Shown: positions 40,457-58,153, counted from the first letter of the stretch. The stretch: DNA of 64,000 bases from Methanobacterium petrolearium (GCF_017873625.1 NZ_JAGGKL010000003.1:169883-233882); one strand, 5' to 3'. The notes: a model not told the origin generated them from the letters alone. Numbers and translations: made by a program.

Positions 40457-41262
40457 TTATTGTGGGGTGATAATGGTTCCTTTGACTTTTTCACCTTTAA
40501 GAGCATTTTCCACAACTTTTGGGCAACTTGCATTGATTATTTCTGATTCAATTCCCATTTCTGCCAGGTGTATAAGTTCCTTTAGTTTCCCTGCCATTCC
40601 ACCGGTAACGTCCACGGTACGGGCTCCTTCCAGAAATTCCAGATCTTCCAGGGATTTCACCACAGGGAGGAGCTGAGCATCACCGTGACCCTTAGGATCA
40701 CAGTTGTATATACCATCCACATCTGAACCCAGGATGATCCGTTCAGGTTTTAATTTCTCTGCCAGGTAGGTGATTATCTGGTCCCCAGATACCACTGCCA
40801 TCCTGATTTTTTGATTATCATCAGGTATCACATCACCGTGTAAAACTGGTACCATTCCCATTTCCAGGTATCTTTTCACCATTGTCAGGTTAGCGGTTTT
40901 TATCCGTTTATTTTCACTTATCATGAAAGATGAAGGTGGTACTGCTATGGCTGGAATTCCGTGTTTCAGTAAGAAGTTACACACGTAGTGGTTTAAGTTT
41001 CCAACCGCATTTTGGGTTAGGGTGAATCCTCTTTTTTTACGGAAAAATTCCGTTCTACCATTGATTTCGGAGCCTATCTCAAATTTACTGGCATAGGGGT
41101 GGCCGAAACTGCCAGCTCCATGGACTATGATCAGCTGCTTCACATTGGCATTGGCTATTTCCTGGGCTATGCGGTCCAGGTTCACTGGGTCCAGGGTGGG
41201 TTTGTTCTTATCTTTTCGAGTGATTACACTCCCACCCAGTTTGAGGATTATTATTTTACCAC
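40457..41262 (-). CDS. ipk: Isopentenyl phosphate kinase, start region frameshifted
   Basis: The amino-acid-kinase-fold protein (about 268 residues if intact) has IIILKLGGSVITRKD (ATP-binding Lys and Gly-Gly-Ser), IVHGAGSFGHPYASKF with the catalytic His, GDVIPDDNQKIRMAVVSGDQI and ILGSDVDGIYNCDPKG. It phosphorylates isopentenyl phosphate to IPP in the archaeal mevalonate route. No ATG, GTG or TTG is in frame upstream of the conserved IIILKL. One extra A in the A-run opposite 41254-41257 would join it to GTG 41262 or to the ATG that overlaps the mvk stop. The next in-frame GTG (41185) would cut off the ATP site. So the gene is either mutated, mis-sequenced or starts at ATA. Confidence 0.8.
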
Positions 41263-41282
41263 ATCCCTGATTATTAGTATGA

Positions 41283-42374
41283 TCATTGAAATGTCACTCC
41301 TTCTGAGGATATGTCCACCTGGAAAGCTTTATCAAATGATTTGAGTTCTTTTAAGACTTCATCTGTTTTTCCAGGGCAGTATGCTATTATGCTGCCACCT
41401 CCACCAGCTCCGGTTATCTTGGAACCTGTGGCCCCGGCATTGCGTGCGTGGTATATGAGATTGGATAATTCCAGTGTGTTAACACCCAGGGCATCAAGGA
41501 ATCCCTGGTTAATGTTCATGAGTTCGCCTATTTGTTTTTCTTCTCCCTGGAGGATGGCTTGTTTGGCCTGGTTGGTTAAGTTTTCCATGGTATCCAGTAT
41601 TGGTTTTACAATCTGAGGGTGTTTATCATGGAGTTTGCGGACTCCTGCCACCAGCAAACCAGTGTTACCTGGGTTTTTAGTGTAACCCACTACCAGGGGC
41701 ATTTTCATGGCTGGTTTCATCTTCTCTGCTCCCCTATTATGGGTGAAGTAGATAAATCCTCCGTAGGTTGATACCGTAGTGTCCAGTGGACTGGCAGCCC
41801 CCTGAACTTCCAGTTCTGCCTGGTGAGCCATTTTGGCCAGTGTTTCTCGGGTGATTTCCTGGTGGTTGTAGCGTGCTGCTGCTGCCAGGGTGGCAACAGT
41901 TACAGCTGCTGATGATCCCAATCCACCCCCTATGGGTATTTCCAGATCAACATGCACATCCAGACCATGGTCCGGTGCAAAGTTGAAGAGAGCTTTCTGG
42001 ATGTATTTCAGGATTCCTGCATCATATGAGGATGGTTTAAGTGGATTATTTGATGGATCAGAAGTATTGTCATGATTTTTTGATAGATCTAAATTATCTT
42101 GGAGATCTTTTGATAAATCTACATTATTTTGGAGATCTTTTGATAGATCAAAAACACCATCCTGATTTAAATGGCTTATTTGCTGGTTATCAATATCAAT
42201 AGCACCGTAAACATCCAGTTCAGGAATTTTAACCGTTATATTATTATCTGTTCCTTCCTGAATGGTTACTTTGGCTCTTCTGTCAACGGCGACTGCAATG
42301 GCTGGTTTTCCATAGACCACTGCATGTTCTCCGAAAAGAATGGTCTTACCTGGTGCAGATGCACTGACTTTCAT
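41283..42374 (-). CDS. mvk: Mevalonate kinase with a repeat insertion
   Basis: The 363-residue GHMP kinase has ASAPGKTILFGEHAVVYGKPA, IPIGGGLGSSAAVTVATLAA (ATP loop), DTTVSTYGG and GATGSKITGAGGGGSIIAYC. It phosphorylates mevalonate. Between about residues 78 and 115 there is a hydrophilic insertion with three DLSK-type repeats encoded by 30-bp tandem DNA units (42078-42160), not usual for the family. The stop codon overlaps an ATG (ATGA) that should start ipk. Confidence 0.9.
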   Translation of the reverse strand: MKVSASAPGKTILFGEHAVVYGKPAIAVAVDRRAKVTIQEGTDNNITVKIPELDVYGAIDIDNQQISHLNQDGVFDLSKDLQNNVDLSKDLQDNLDLSKNHDNTSDPSNNPLKPSSYDAGILKYIQKALFNFAPDHGLDVHVDLEIPIGGGLGSSAAVTVATLAAAARYNHQEITRETLAKMAHQAELEVQGAASPLDTTVSTYGGFIYFTHNRGAEKMKPAMKMPLVVGYTKNPGNTGLLVAGVRKLHDKHPQIVKPILDTMENLTNQAKQAILQGEEKQIGELMNINQGFLDALGVNTLELSNLIYHARNAGATGSKITGAGGGGSIIAYCPGKTDEVLKELKSFDKAFQVDISSEGVTFQ

Positions 42375-42770
42375 TAAATTGGACTCCTGACCTGGTTAAA
42401 TCCTTTATCCTGATCTAATTAGATTAACAGATTAAACCAGTTGTTTAAATTAAATCCGGTTATGTTAATACTGGATTTTTTTATTTCAATACAGTTATAC
42501 GGTCCCAGATAAACCTTTAACATTTCAATTCATGGTTAAAAGTTCTATGATTATGATTATGTACTTACATCTATCTTTATGAGTGTTTTGTGTGCTTATC
42601 CAGATTTTTATGAACGTTTATGTCCTTAATTCTCTTTTTAAGAACATTTAATTTGTTCACCTAATTTTTAAGAATGTTTAGTTTTAAGAATGTTTAGTCC
42701 GTTTATCCACTTTTTTTAACGGTTTTCAATGAGTTTTTAAGGGTTTTCATGAGATGACCGGATGTTTTTA
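42375..42770. other. Intergenic region between the MEMO gene and mvk
   Basis: About 395 nt, AT-rich. It should contain the promoter of the isoprenoid operon; TTAAATTAAATCC and similar TATA-like stretches near 42440-42480 are weak candidates. TTTTAAGAATGTTTAGT is repeated at 42667-42698 and in a degenerate form nearby. No gene or RNA is seen. Confidence 0.4.
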
Positions 42771-43610
42771 TCAGAATACTGCAGATCCGTATCCAACCAC
42801 AGAGGTGTAGTCTCCACTGGCATCTCCGCTGGTGGCGTATTTAAGGATATGGGCATTGTTGGCACCCATGGCCTTTGAGGCGACCATAGTTGTTGCCACT
42901 GGCCCGTATCCACACATGGTCACATTATATTCAATTATCCTATTTATCATCTTTTCTTCATCAAGTGAGGCTATGGCATCAAGGACTTTCGCATCCTGTG
43001 CTTTGGCAACTTCCTGGGGCATTTGATGGGTGAAATCTGTGCTAGCTATTATCACCATGTCACGTTCTAACTTGGCAGCTGTTTCAGCTATCACCAAGCC
43101 CAGTTCCCTGGAGGTTTCAAGATCCTGCATCATCATACAGATGGGAACCAACTTGAAATTTGCACCCAGTTCCTGTAGGAAAGGCAGTTGCACTTCACAG
43201 CTGTGTTCTCTGGCATGGGCTGACGGATCATCATCCAATAATGGATAATTCTCTACCAATTGCCTGGCCAGTTGGCTATCTATTTCCACTTCTCCCAGGG
43301 GAGTTAACCAGGATCCTTCAGTCATGGTGGAGAGTCCTGATCCCATGCCAGTGTGGTTGGGGCACAGGATTACTACTGTCTCAGGCATGCCATCTTCAGC
43401 AAGTTCCAGATAGGAATGTGCAGCCACTGGCCCTGAGTACTGGTAGCCGGCATGGGGTGCGATTAATCCCTTAATACTCCTTTTGTTTCCAATGTCGCCT
43501 GGAATTCTACCAGGGCCAACTTTATGAGTATAACACCATTTGATTCTATTTTTCAGTGCATCTTCATCGGATTCATAAAAGTATCCAGCAACTGCAGGTT
43601 TTCTGATCAT
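42771..43610 (-). CDS. MEMO1 family protein (AmmeMemoRadiSam B)
   Basis: The 279-residue protein begins MIRKPAVAGYFYESDEDAL and has LIAPHAGYQYSGPVAAHSY, VILCPNHTGMG, HSCEVQLPFLQ and ASTDFTHQMP, the His/Asp/Cys pattern of MEMO proteins (class III dioxygenase-like fold). It is thought to act with AMMECR1 and a radical SAM protein. A GGGGG ribosome binding site a few bases upstream supports the start at 43610 rather than 43649. Confidence 0.85.
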   Translation of the reverse strand: MIRKPAVAGYFYESDEDALKNRIKWCYTHKVGPGRIPGDIGNKRSIKGLIAPHAGYQYSGPVAAHSYLELAEDGMPETVVILCPNHTGMGSGLSTMTEGSWLTPLGEVEIDSQLARQLVENYPLLDDDPSAHAREHSCEVQLPFLQELGANFKLVPICMMMQDLETSRELGLVIAETAAKLERDMVIIASTDFTHQMPQEVAKAQDAKVLDAIASLDEEKMINRIIEYNVTMCGYGPVATTMVASKAMGANNAHILKYATSGDASGDYTSVVGYGSAVF

Positions 43611-43901
43611 TACAAATTCCCCCTTTTTTCTGACAATGGACGCGTCCATTATCTCATTTTTTAAAATATAAGATCAAGAAAATGGTTTTTGGATTTGATG
43701 ATAACTGAAAATCCCTCAATTGAACATTCTAAGGTTTCTAAATGTTTTTAAGAAATTCGAACTTAACAGGTTTACAAAAATCCCTTTCATGCTTAAATCA
43801 TTTACTGACTTAAGAATTTTTGACTTACTTTTTTGACTGTCTAATATGGGGTTATCCCCCATATGACCTTTTTTTTAGAATGTGTTCTGAGGTTTAGTTT
43901 T

Positions 43902-44498
<597 letters not shown>

Positions 44499-44634
44499 AG
44501 TTATCACCTTCTAATTTAGTTTATAAAATATTTTTGATATGGTTTAGGGGATTTTTAATTTTTAAATGGGAATTCTTCTTATATCTTCTGTGAAAATTCT
44601 TATTTTATCTTCCCCAAGTTAATAAGAATCTTTC

Positions 44635-44826
44635 TTAGTCTTCTTCAACCTTCACTGCTTCGTTGGGACAGACATCCATACAGACTTCGCATAAGCTGCA
44701 GTCTTCCTTATTTTGGATGACGATTTTGTCTCCATCCAAGATCAATACTTCCATAGGGCATACATCCACACATTCTGCGCAGTCTGCTCCTTCACATGCA
44801 TCGTGGTCGATAGTTATTTTAACCAT
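44635..44826 (-). CDS. 2[4Fe-4S] ferredoxin
   Basis: The 63-residue protein has two cluster motifs, CEGADCAECVDVCP and CSLCEVCMDVCP, with pseudo-twofold symmetry. The first contains an inserted residue pair (CEGADCAEC) seen in some archaeal ferredoxins. It lies between the eno and S2 genes as in related methanogens. Electron carrier, partner unknown. Confidence 0.88.
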   Translation of the reverse strand: MVKITIDHDACEGADCAECVDVCPMEVLILDGDKIVIQNKEDCSLCEVCMDVCPNEAVKVEED

Positions 44827-44958
44827 TTAATATTCTCCTTTTAAATTCGAATTTGTAATCCTATAATTTCGTTTAACAATTGTATTCTAATTTAAACATC
44901 ACTTTAGAGTTGATGAGCATTTATTACTTAAAAAATACTGTTTTTTATTTACAAATCC

Positions 44959-46209
<1,251 letters not shown>

Positions 46210-46393
46210 TAAAAAACACCTCACGAAATAAAAAATAGTGGTTTTTTAGGTTTTTTTATCATAGTATGATCTTATATTCTGGTAAAAATTGGGGGTTGTT
46301 TTGATCATTTAACCCTTTTTGATTATTTTCCCATTTTATTATGGCTTTTCACATGAACCTCATTTTATTATGGATTTTCACGTGATACCCATT

Positions 46394-46591
<198 letters not shown>

Positions 46592-46681
46592 GGCTTTTTT
46601 CTCCTCTTTTTTTATGTATGAGTGAAATAATCCTTAATTTAAATGGAATTTCATCATGTTTTGTAATTAGGTGATAAGTAG

Positions 46682-47020
<339 letters not shown>

Positions 47021-47085
47021 GTTCTCCTCTTTTTACTGTATATTTTCATTTTATAAATTAAATATAAAAATATGGGGTAATTAAT

Positions 47086-47487
<402 letters not shown>

Positions 47488-47500
47488 AGTTACACTTCCT

Positions 47501-47926
<426 letters not shown>

Positions 47927-47937
47927 CTGTAACACCT

Positions 47938-48288
47938 TTATTCAATAATTTTTATTTTGCTTCCCTGTGGATTTTCTTCCACTAAGTGGGTGATGTCCAG
48001 GCATTTTCCACCTGCACTTAAAATTTTCTCCACAGCTGTTTGGGAGAAGTCCAGTGCTGCTACTTGAACCTTGTGGTCCAGTGCTCCGCTTCCCAGGACT
48101 TTTCCTGGCACCAGCACTGTTTCATCATCACTGGTGTGTCGGTTTATTCTGGAAATATTGACCTCAGCCTGTCTGCGGGTGGGTCTTTCCAGCCTGCGTG
48201 CCAGGTCCTTCCAGAGAGGTACCTGTTCCTGGTAGGCTTTTTCTTTGAGGATATTTATGAGTTGGTTAATTTGGGGGTTAGTTTTCAT
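47938..48288 (-). CDS. rpl18e: Large ribosomal subunit protein L18e (eL18)
   Basis: The 116-residue archaeal/eukaryotic-type protein has NQLINILKEKAYQEQVPLWKD, RPTRRQAEVNISRI and VLVPGKVLGSGALDHKV. It is tightly packed between rpoD (2-nt gap) and L13. Confidence 0.95.
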   Translation of the reverse strand: MKTNPQINQLINILKEKAYQEQVPLWKDLARRLERPTRRQAEVNISRINRHTSDDETVLVPGKVLGSGALDHKVQVAALDFSQTAVEKILSAGGKCLDITHLVEENPQGSKIKIIE

Positions 48289-48290
48289 TG

Positions 48291-49104
<814 letters not shown>

Positions 49105-49106
49105 TT

Positions 49107-50096
<990 letters not shown>

Positions 50097-50114
50097 GTTA
50101 TCTTCTCCTCAGGT

Positions 50115-50567
<453 letters not shown>

Positions 50568-50835
50568 CGAGGTTTCCTCCATTTATATCCATGTTTATTT
50601 TTGTTTGAGAGTTTTTTGCGCGGATCATCAGTCCCCATCTGTTAGGATGGTCTGAAACTTTTGCTCAACTCACTCTTTTTTAATTGATTTCTTAATTGAT
50701 TTTACGATTTTTAAAATCATTAATTTGATTTTTTCTACAAATCATTCAATTATGATTCAATTAGTTTGATTTTCATTTATTATCCGCTATTATTATTTAC
50801 ACATCCCCCTAAATGGTTTTATTTAAGGGGTTTGG

Positions 50836-50926
<91 letters not shown>

Positions 50927-50942
50927 AAGATTAACTATTCGG

Positions 50943-51041
50943 TTTGATTAAATACTCAATTATGTCTAATTATGTTATTTGATTAAATACTCAATTATGT
51001 CTAATTATCTATTATGTTATTTGGTTAAATATTCAGTTATG
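50943..51041. repeat. 35-bp tandem repeat between tRNA-Ser and cbf5
   Basis: Copies begin at 50943 and 50978 (identical over TTTGATTAAATACTCAATTA and the next TGTCTAATTAT); a third, diverged copy begins at 51020 after a 7-bp expansion of the second unit. Confidence 0.75.
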
Positions 51042-51126
51042 AATGGCTAAATCTTCTCATGTTATTTAACAGTGAATATTTTGCAGACCAGTTGGTGGGA
51101 GTTTCAGGTAAATAGTAGATTTTTTT

Positions 51127-52089
51127 TTACTTCCACATCATGGGATATGTTCCAGGTTCCATAAAAACCTTTTTTATATCTACCATAATACCTTTCTCTG
51201 CCCGTTCAATTTCATGGCTGGTGGCAATTGATTTGCCTGCTGCTACCAGTTCACCTTTGAGAGTCATTACTGCTAGTGTTTCATTTTTTTTAATATCTTC
51301 AGAGTACTGGAGAATCCCCCCTGCTGCCAGGTCTGCACCATGGCAAAGGGCGTCTACTGCCGAATCGCGCACCACAATCTTTTTGAGGTGGCTGGCAGCT
51401 TTCTCCATTGGTTGGACACATTCACGTAGGTGTGTCGGGTCATCATCTTCCTTCCAGTAATGGTAGGCATCATTGACGTCCTGAAGGGTTTTTAGAGTTT
51501 CATCCTCATTAAAATCTCCCACACGGGTTCTACGAAGCTCTGCCATATGAGCTCCACAACCTAATGCTTCACCTATATCATGACAGTATTTACGTATGTA
51601 TGTACCGGCTTCGCAGCCTATCCTGAAGAGTGCGTCCTGGCCATCTATTTCCAGGATGTTAACATAATATATGTTACGTACCCGGAGTTCTCTTTTAACA
51701 GCCGAACGCATTGGTGGTGTTTGGAATATTTTACCAGTGAATTCCTCCAGGATATTCTGCACCTGTGTATCTCCCACATCTTCATGGAGGTGCATGAGAC
51801 ACACGTATTCTTTGGGTGCTTCCAGGAGTAGTTGAATGGCCCTGGTTGCAGTGTCTATTCCAACTGGGAGGATGCCAGTGACCCTGGGATCCAGAGTTCC
51901 CCCATGACCAGTTTTGTCAGATTTTAAAATCCTTTTAACCCATGAATCGATTTCATGGGATGTTGGTCCTGAGGGTTTGTCCAGGTTGATTATTCCCTTA
52001 GACAGATGCTCCTCCATGGATCGTGCATCCGGTGGACAGCCATAATGGGGGTCTGTTTCCCCCTGGGCTTTTTGGAGTAGTTCTGTCAT
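51127..52089 (-). CDS. cbf5: RNA-guided pseudouridine synthase subunit Cbf5
   Basis: The 320-residue TruB-type enzyme has GIINLDKPSGPTSHEIDSWV, GHGGTLDPRVTGILPVGID with the catalytic Asp, YVCLMHLHEDV, TYIRKYCHDIGEALGCGAHM, and a C-terminal PUA domain (VDALCHGADLAAGGILQYSE). It is the catalytic subunit of H/ACA RNPs. ATG 52089 has a GAAGGTTCC site upstream. Confidence 0.93.
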   Translation of the reverse strand: MTELLQKAQGETDPHYGCPPDARSMEEHLSKGIINLDKPSGPTSHEIDSWVKRILKSDKTGHGGTLDPRVTGILPVGIDTATRAIQLLLEAPKEYVCLMHLHEDVGDTQVQNILEEFTGKIFQTPPMRSAVKRELRVRNIYYVNILEIDGQDALFRIGCEAGTYIRKYCHDIGEALGCGAHMAELRRTRVGDFNEDETLKTLQDVNDAYHYWKEDDDPTHLRECVQPMEKAASHLKKIVVRDSAVDALCHGADLAAGGILQYSEDIKKNETLAVMTLKGELVAAGKSIATSHEIERAEKGIMVDIKKVFMEPGTYPMMWK

Positions 52090-52155
52090 GTTGATGGGAA
52101 CCTTCAACTGGTCCTTGAATTTTAATGTATTGGTTTTTGGTTAAACTCGGCAGGT

Positions 52156-53184
<1,029 letters not shown>

Positions 53185-53319
53185 TTTCTTATTCTCCTCT
53201 TTGAGTTTAAATTAATTTGTATCTCGTGAATATCAGATTAATTTCGTGTAGTAAATGTTTCATGTGAATTAACGTATTCCTGATTGAAATAATCTATCTG
53301 AGCTATTCAGGTCATCAGT

Positions 53320-53889
53320 CTAGATTCCTCCACTTTTAAGTCCCATGAACTTTCTGAACACCATGGACATGGCAAAGGAACATAGGAAGTACCATCCTAA
53401 CCATTCAATAGCCATGTAGGGGACTCCGGGTGACTGGTGATAGAATGTGTGGAATACTGGCACCAGAAGTACGTAGAATATGAAGGAAGGTAATTCTACC
53501 ACTAATTTGCTGATGAATGTTTCCTGTCCCATCCACCAGAAAACAAGTATGATGGGTACAAAAGTAACGATCATTGGTTTGAAAGAGTTCATCATCATTT
53601 GCTGCTGCATTTTCATGAACTCTGCCTGGTTTTCTTGTACTTTGGCCATTGCCTTGGGATCACCAGATTTCTGGGCTGCCATCATTTCCTGCTGGAAGGA
53701 TTTCATTTTTTTCTGTGAATCTTGCAGTTTGTCCTGGTCAACCAGTAGTTTGTTGGCCAGGGTTATGAAGAACGCCACAATGGTGGATATCACAAACACA
53801 CCAATCATGGGGCCAAATGTATTGATCAGTGGCATGAACACGAAGTCCAGTGCCGCAAATACTGGTTGGGTTATGAATTCAAATGCCAT
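53320..53889 (-). CDS. DUF106 (EMC3/TMCO1-type) membrane insertase
   Basis: The 189-residue protein has an N-terminal helix, two more helices and a charged coiled-coil between (KLQDSQKKMKSFQQEMMAAQ, QENQAEFMKMQQQMMMNS). This is the archaeal YidC-like Oxa1 superfamily member found between adkA and L34e, next to secY. It inserts membrane proteins. The Met-rich coiled-coil is typical. Confidence 0.88.
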   Translation of the reverse strand: MAFEFITQPVFAALDFVFMPLINTFGPMIGVFVISTIVAFFITLANKLLVDQDKLQDSQKKMKSFQQEMMAAQKSGDPKAMAKVQENQAEFMKMQQQMMMNSFKPMIVTFVPIILVFWWMGQETFISKLVVELPSFIFYVLLVPVFHTFYHQSPGVPYMAIEWLGWYFLCSFAMSMVFRKFMGLKSGGI

Positions 53890-53972
53890 ATTAATTTCCT
53901 CTCATACCCCATCAATGAAGGTTTTTATATTTCATTTCTCCATTTCATCAGGGTTTTTTATATTCCATTTCC

Positions 53973-54530
53973 CTATTTCAAGGTTCCTTTCATTTCATTA
54001 ACCGATTCATCTAACCGGTCGTTATGATTTTCTATAATCTTGACTGTGGCCCCGGTGTATACGGCGTATGCCATGGCTGTGGCTCGGTTCATTTCCTGGT
54101 GTAGTTTGATATCGTTGAGGCGTTCTGAGTCTCTGGTTCTGGTGGTGTCAGTGATACGGCGCATGAGTATTTCATCACCATCAGCTTCAATGAGTATGAA
54201 CATGTCTGGTTGTAGTTTCTCTAAAACCCATTGTGGCAGTCCTGGTAGGAAGCCGGAAGGTGTTCTTATGGTGCAATGGGTGTCTACAATGATATTAGAT
54301 TCAGCCGATCTTTCTTTTATTGCCTTGGCAGCTTTTTTCTGAATTTTTTTCTGGGTTTCTGGGGGGAGTTTACGCAGTGAGTCCCTTTCCTCAACTAATT
54401 CCATTCCCAGGGCTATTTCAAGCATCACATCCCCATAATTCACATGAATATAATTCGCTTCTTTTAAGGCGTGTTTGAGCACTGTGGTGCTCCCTGATCC
54501 CGGTATCCCTGCAACTACAACAACTTTCAT
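53973..54530 (-). CDS. adkA: Adenylate kinase (archaeal type)
   Basis: The 185-residue protein has VVVAGIPGSGSTTVLKHAL (Walker A), NYGDVMLEIALGMELVEERDSL, DTHCTIRTPSGFLPGLP and RRITDTTRTRDSERL. It is the archaeal AdkA family, distinct from bacterial Adk. Start at ATG 54530, right after the secY stop; the GTG at 54539 belongs to the AGGTGA ribosome binding site. Confidence 0.92.
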   Translation of the reverse strand: MKVVVVAGIPGSGSTTVLKHALKEANYIHVNYGDVMLEIALGMELVEERDSLRKLPPETQKKIQKKAAKAIKERSAESNIIVDTHCTIRTPSGFLPGLPQWVLEKLQPDMFILIEADGDEILMRRITDTTRTRDSERLNDIKLHQEMNRATAMAYAVYTGATVKIIENHNDRLDESVNEMKGTLK

Positions 54531-54531
54531 C

Positions 54532-55878
54532 TTATTCACCTAAGAAATTTCTGAGCATGGGGTGTACATCCATGAGTTGTTCTTTTGCAATTTCTTCATA
54601 AAGCTGGTACACGATACCAACAGTAAGAAGAACACCTGTTCCTCCTCCCAGTGCACCGGTAAGGTCAGCTCCTAAGGCCAAAAGACCTACTGCAGCACCC
54701 CCCATTACGGTTATGGCAGGGATGTATTTTTTAAGTATTCTTTCAAACTGAGTACGGCTACTCCTGAATCCAGGTATCTGCATACCCATACCATGTAACT
54801 GTTTAGCCACATCTTTGGGTCCAATGTTACTTAATTCCACCCATAACCATGCAAATAGTATACACGATCCTATGAACACCAAACCATAAAATAACACTCC
54901 TAACGGGTTAGTGAAAATATTTGAAATACCGGTAGGTGTGGTTAAATAGTAGGCTATTCCACTGACTGCCTGTCCATTGGATATGGTTCCCAGTATAGGG
55001 AATCCTAATTTCTGGAATAATGCTGCGAATAATTGTACGTTCAGGAGTAATGCACTGGTCAGGATAACTGGCATGTTACTGGCATAGATAAATTTCAGAG
55101 GATATTTACCACGGGCCCCCTTCACTCCTCCAAAGGATAAGGGTATTTCAACTCGCATACTCTGTGCATATACTACTACTAAAAACACCACGATAAGTGA
55201 GAATACTGGTATTAATATGCTGAAGTCGGGTTGGCTGGTGGTTAACAGGTATATGAATTGGGGTATTGCACCGGAAGGCACTCCTGGTGATACAGAAGTT
55301 GCCAATGGATTGAATGCTCCAATTATGATCTGTGCTGAAACACCGGCTGCAATGAAAAGTCCCACTCCACTTCCAAATCCCCATTTGGATACCACTTCAT
55401 CCAGAAATATGATCAATATTCCACCAATGGCAACCTGTAAAATCATGAGCCATTCTAGTCCTGGGGATGATGCTTGAAGTGAACCAGTAAGTATCAAGAC
55501 CCCTCCCTCAAAGAGAGTGAAAATCATTGCCAGGAGTTTCTGAGTTCCCTGGAAGAAAGCCTTGTCTTCAGGCTGTGAAAGATCTAGGTCAAGGACCTTC
55601 CCCCCAACCAGAAGTTGGAGTATGATTGATGCGGTTACTATGGGCCCTATACCTAGGGTTACGATAGAACCAAAACTACCCGCCATTACCGCCCTCAACT
55701 GGGCGAACTGATCTACTGAAGTTGCACTTAAACCAAATAATGGTATCTGAGTCAGTACAAAGTAGAGTATCAAAATTACCCCGGTCCACTTTAATTTTTC
55801 TTTAAAGGGAACCCGGTAGGTAGGTGACCTTACCTGAGGTAAAAATGAGAACATCTGCAGAAGAGCTTCCTTCAACAA
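54532..55878 (-). CDS. secY: Protein translocase subunit SecY
   Basis: The 448-residue, ten-helix protein has RVPFKEKLKWTGVILILYFV and GLSATSVDQFAQLRAVMAGSFG near the plug region. It is the Sec channel pore with SecE and Sbh. The start is TTG at 55878 (a second TTG follows directly), after GGAGTGA; the first ATG is eight codons later. Located between L15 and adkA as is usual. Confidence 0.94.
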   Translation of the reverse strand: MLKEALLQMFSFLPQVRSPTYRVPFKEKLKWTGVILILYFVLTQIPLFGLSATSVDQFAQLRAVMAGSFGSIVTLGIGPIVTASIILQLLVGGKVLDLDLSQPEDKAFFQGTQKLLAMIFTLFEGGVLILTGSLQASSPGLEWLMILQVAIGGILIIFLDEVVSKWGFGSGVGLFIAAGVSAQIIIGAFNPLATSVSPGVPSGAIPQFIYLLTTSQPDFSILIPVFSLIVVFLVVVYAQSMRVEIPLSFGGVKGARGKYPLKFIYASNMPVILTSALLLNVQLFAALFQKLGFPILGTISNGQAVSGIAYYLTTPTGISNIFTNPLGVLFYGLVFIGSCILFAWLWVELSNIGPKDVAKQLHGMGMQIPGFRSSRTQFERILKKYIPAITVMGGAAVGLLALGADLTGALGGGTGVLLTVGIVYQLYEEIAKEQLMDVHPMLRNFLGE

Positions 55879-55919
55879 TTATATTCACTCCTTATGGGAA
55901 CAGGGACTTTCAATAAAAA

Positions 55920-56360
55920 TTATTGGAGAGTTACTGCTTCCCCACCGTTTTCTTCAATCTTACGCATGGCACTCTGTGAGAAATGTTTCGCCTTAAGGGT
56001 GAGTGCCCTGGTAACTTTTCCTTTACCCAGAACTTTGTCATAGCCTAACTGGCTAACATCAATGATTATGTTCTTACCTTCTTTCTGGGCTAATTCTTTT
56101 TGAACCAGTTTCTCTGCGTTGTCATCCAGATAATCCAGATTAACTGTTTTGAACTTGTTTATGGTCTTTGGAGGTCTTTTAAAACCGCTTTTACCAAAGC
56201 GGTCTGGGTCGAATTTAACTACCCATGTCCACATATGTTTATGACCTCCGGCTTTTCCTCTTCCACCACGGTGCCCTGCTCCTCTCCTTTTCTTGGAACA
56301 GCCTCCGCCGATGGTACGTGAGCCTCGCATTTTATTTATTTTGCGGGTTTTCCTTATCAT
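55920..56360 (-). CDS. rpl15: Large ribosomal subunit protein L15 (uL15)
   Basis: The 146-residue protein has a Gly/Arg-rich N-terminal tail (RGSRTIGGGCSKKRRGAGHR) and VLGKGKVTRALTLKAKHFSQ. ATG 56360 follows an AAGGTG site. Confidence 0.95.
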   Translation of the reverse strand: MIRKTRKINKMRGSRTIGGGCSKKRRGAGHRGGRGKAGGHKHMWTWVVKFDPDRFGKSGFKRPPKTINKFKTVNLDYLDDNAEKLVQKELAQKEGKNIIIDVSQLGYDKVLGKGKVTRALTLKAKHFSQSAMRKIEENGGEAVTLQ

Positions 56361-56455
56361 ATTGTACACCTTGAATTGTGATTGGATAAAATTTTTGGTT
56401 GATGTTTCAATTTTTAGAGTTTTTTAGGTTGTAATGGGTTGATGTGTGATAATAT

Positions 56456-56914
56456 TTACACCATCTTCTTTATAAGTTCGGAAATTTCTTCTCCCCGGTA
56501 ACCCAGTGTTCCTCCTTCATTGAAACTTTTTCTGATGTGATCATATCCTTTCCTTGGGGGATGTAGTCGGAATACTGGTTTTAGACCAACATCTTCCAGG
56601 GTGGTTTCCTCATTTAGGAGGGCTTCTGATAGTTCTTCTGCTGATTTATAATCTCCCAGTTCAGCTAGAGCTTCAGGTGTGAATCGTTCTCTTCCAGGGA
56701 ATCTTCCTCTTTTTTCAATTAACTGGGTTAATGTTTCCTGGTTGATTTCTCCCCAGGTTATGTAGTCTTTACTTTTCTGGAGCATTCCTTGATAGCTGGG
56801 AGTGTCTGGCATGAGAACTGCGTGATTGATTCTTGTTAGTCTGAGCATGTCCAGGGTGTCAGCTATGTCATGGTTGATCCCGGTGCGTCCTCTGACTCTT
56901 AATGCTATAATCAT
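56456..56914 (-). CDS. rpl30: Large ribosomal subunit protein L30 (uL30)
   Basis: The 152-residue long archaeal L30 has MIIALRVRGRTGINHDIADT, RLTRINHAVL and LHPPRKGYDHIRKSFNEGG. AAGGTGATAAAC precedes ATG 56914; it overlaps nothing but sits 10 nt after S5. Confidence 0.95.
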   Translation of the reverse strand: MIIALRVRGRTGINHDIADTLDMLRLTRINHAVLMPDTPSYQGMLQKSKDYITWGEINQETLTQLIEKRGRFPGRERFTPEALAELGDYKSAEELSEALLNEETTLEDVGLKPVFRLHPPRKGYDHIRKSFNEGGTLGYRGEEISELIKKMV

Positions 56915-56917
56915 GTT

Positions 56918-58153
<1,236 letters not shown>

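Noticed and set aside
40457..41185. Starting isopentenyl phosphate kinase at GTG 41185
   Set aside because: This removes the Gly-Gly-Ser ATP-binding motif that is clearly encoded upstream in the same frame.
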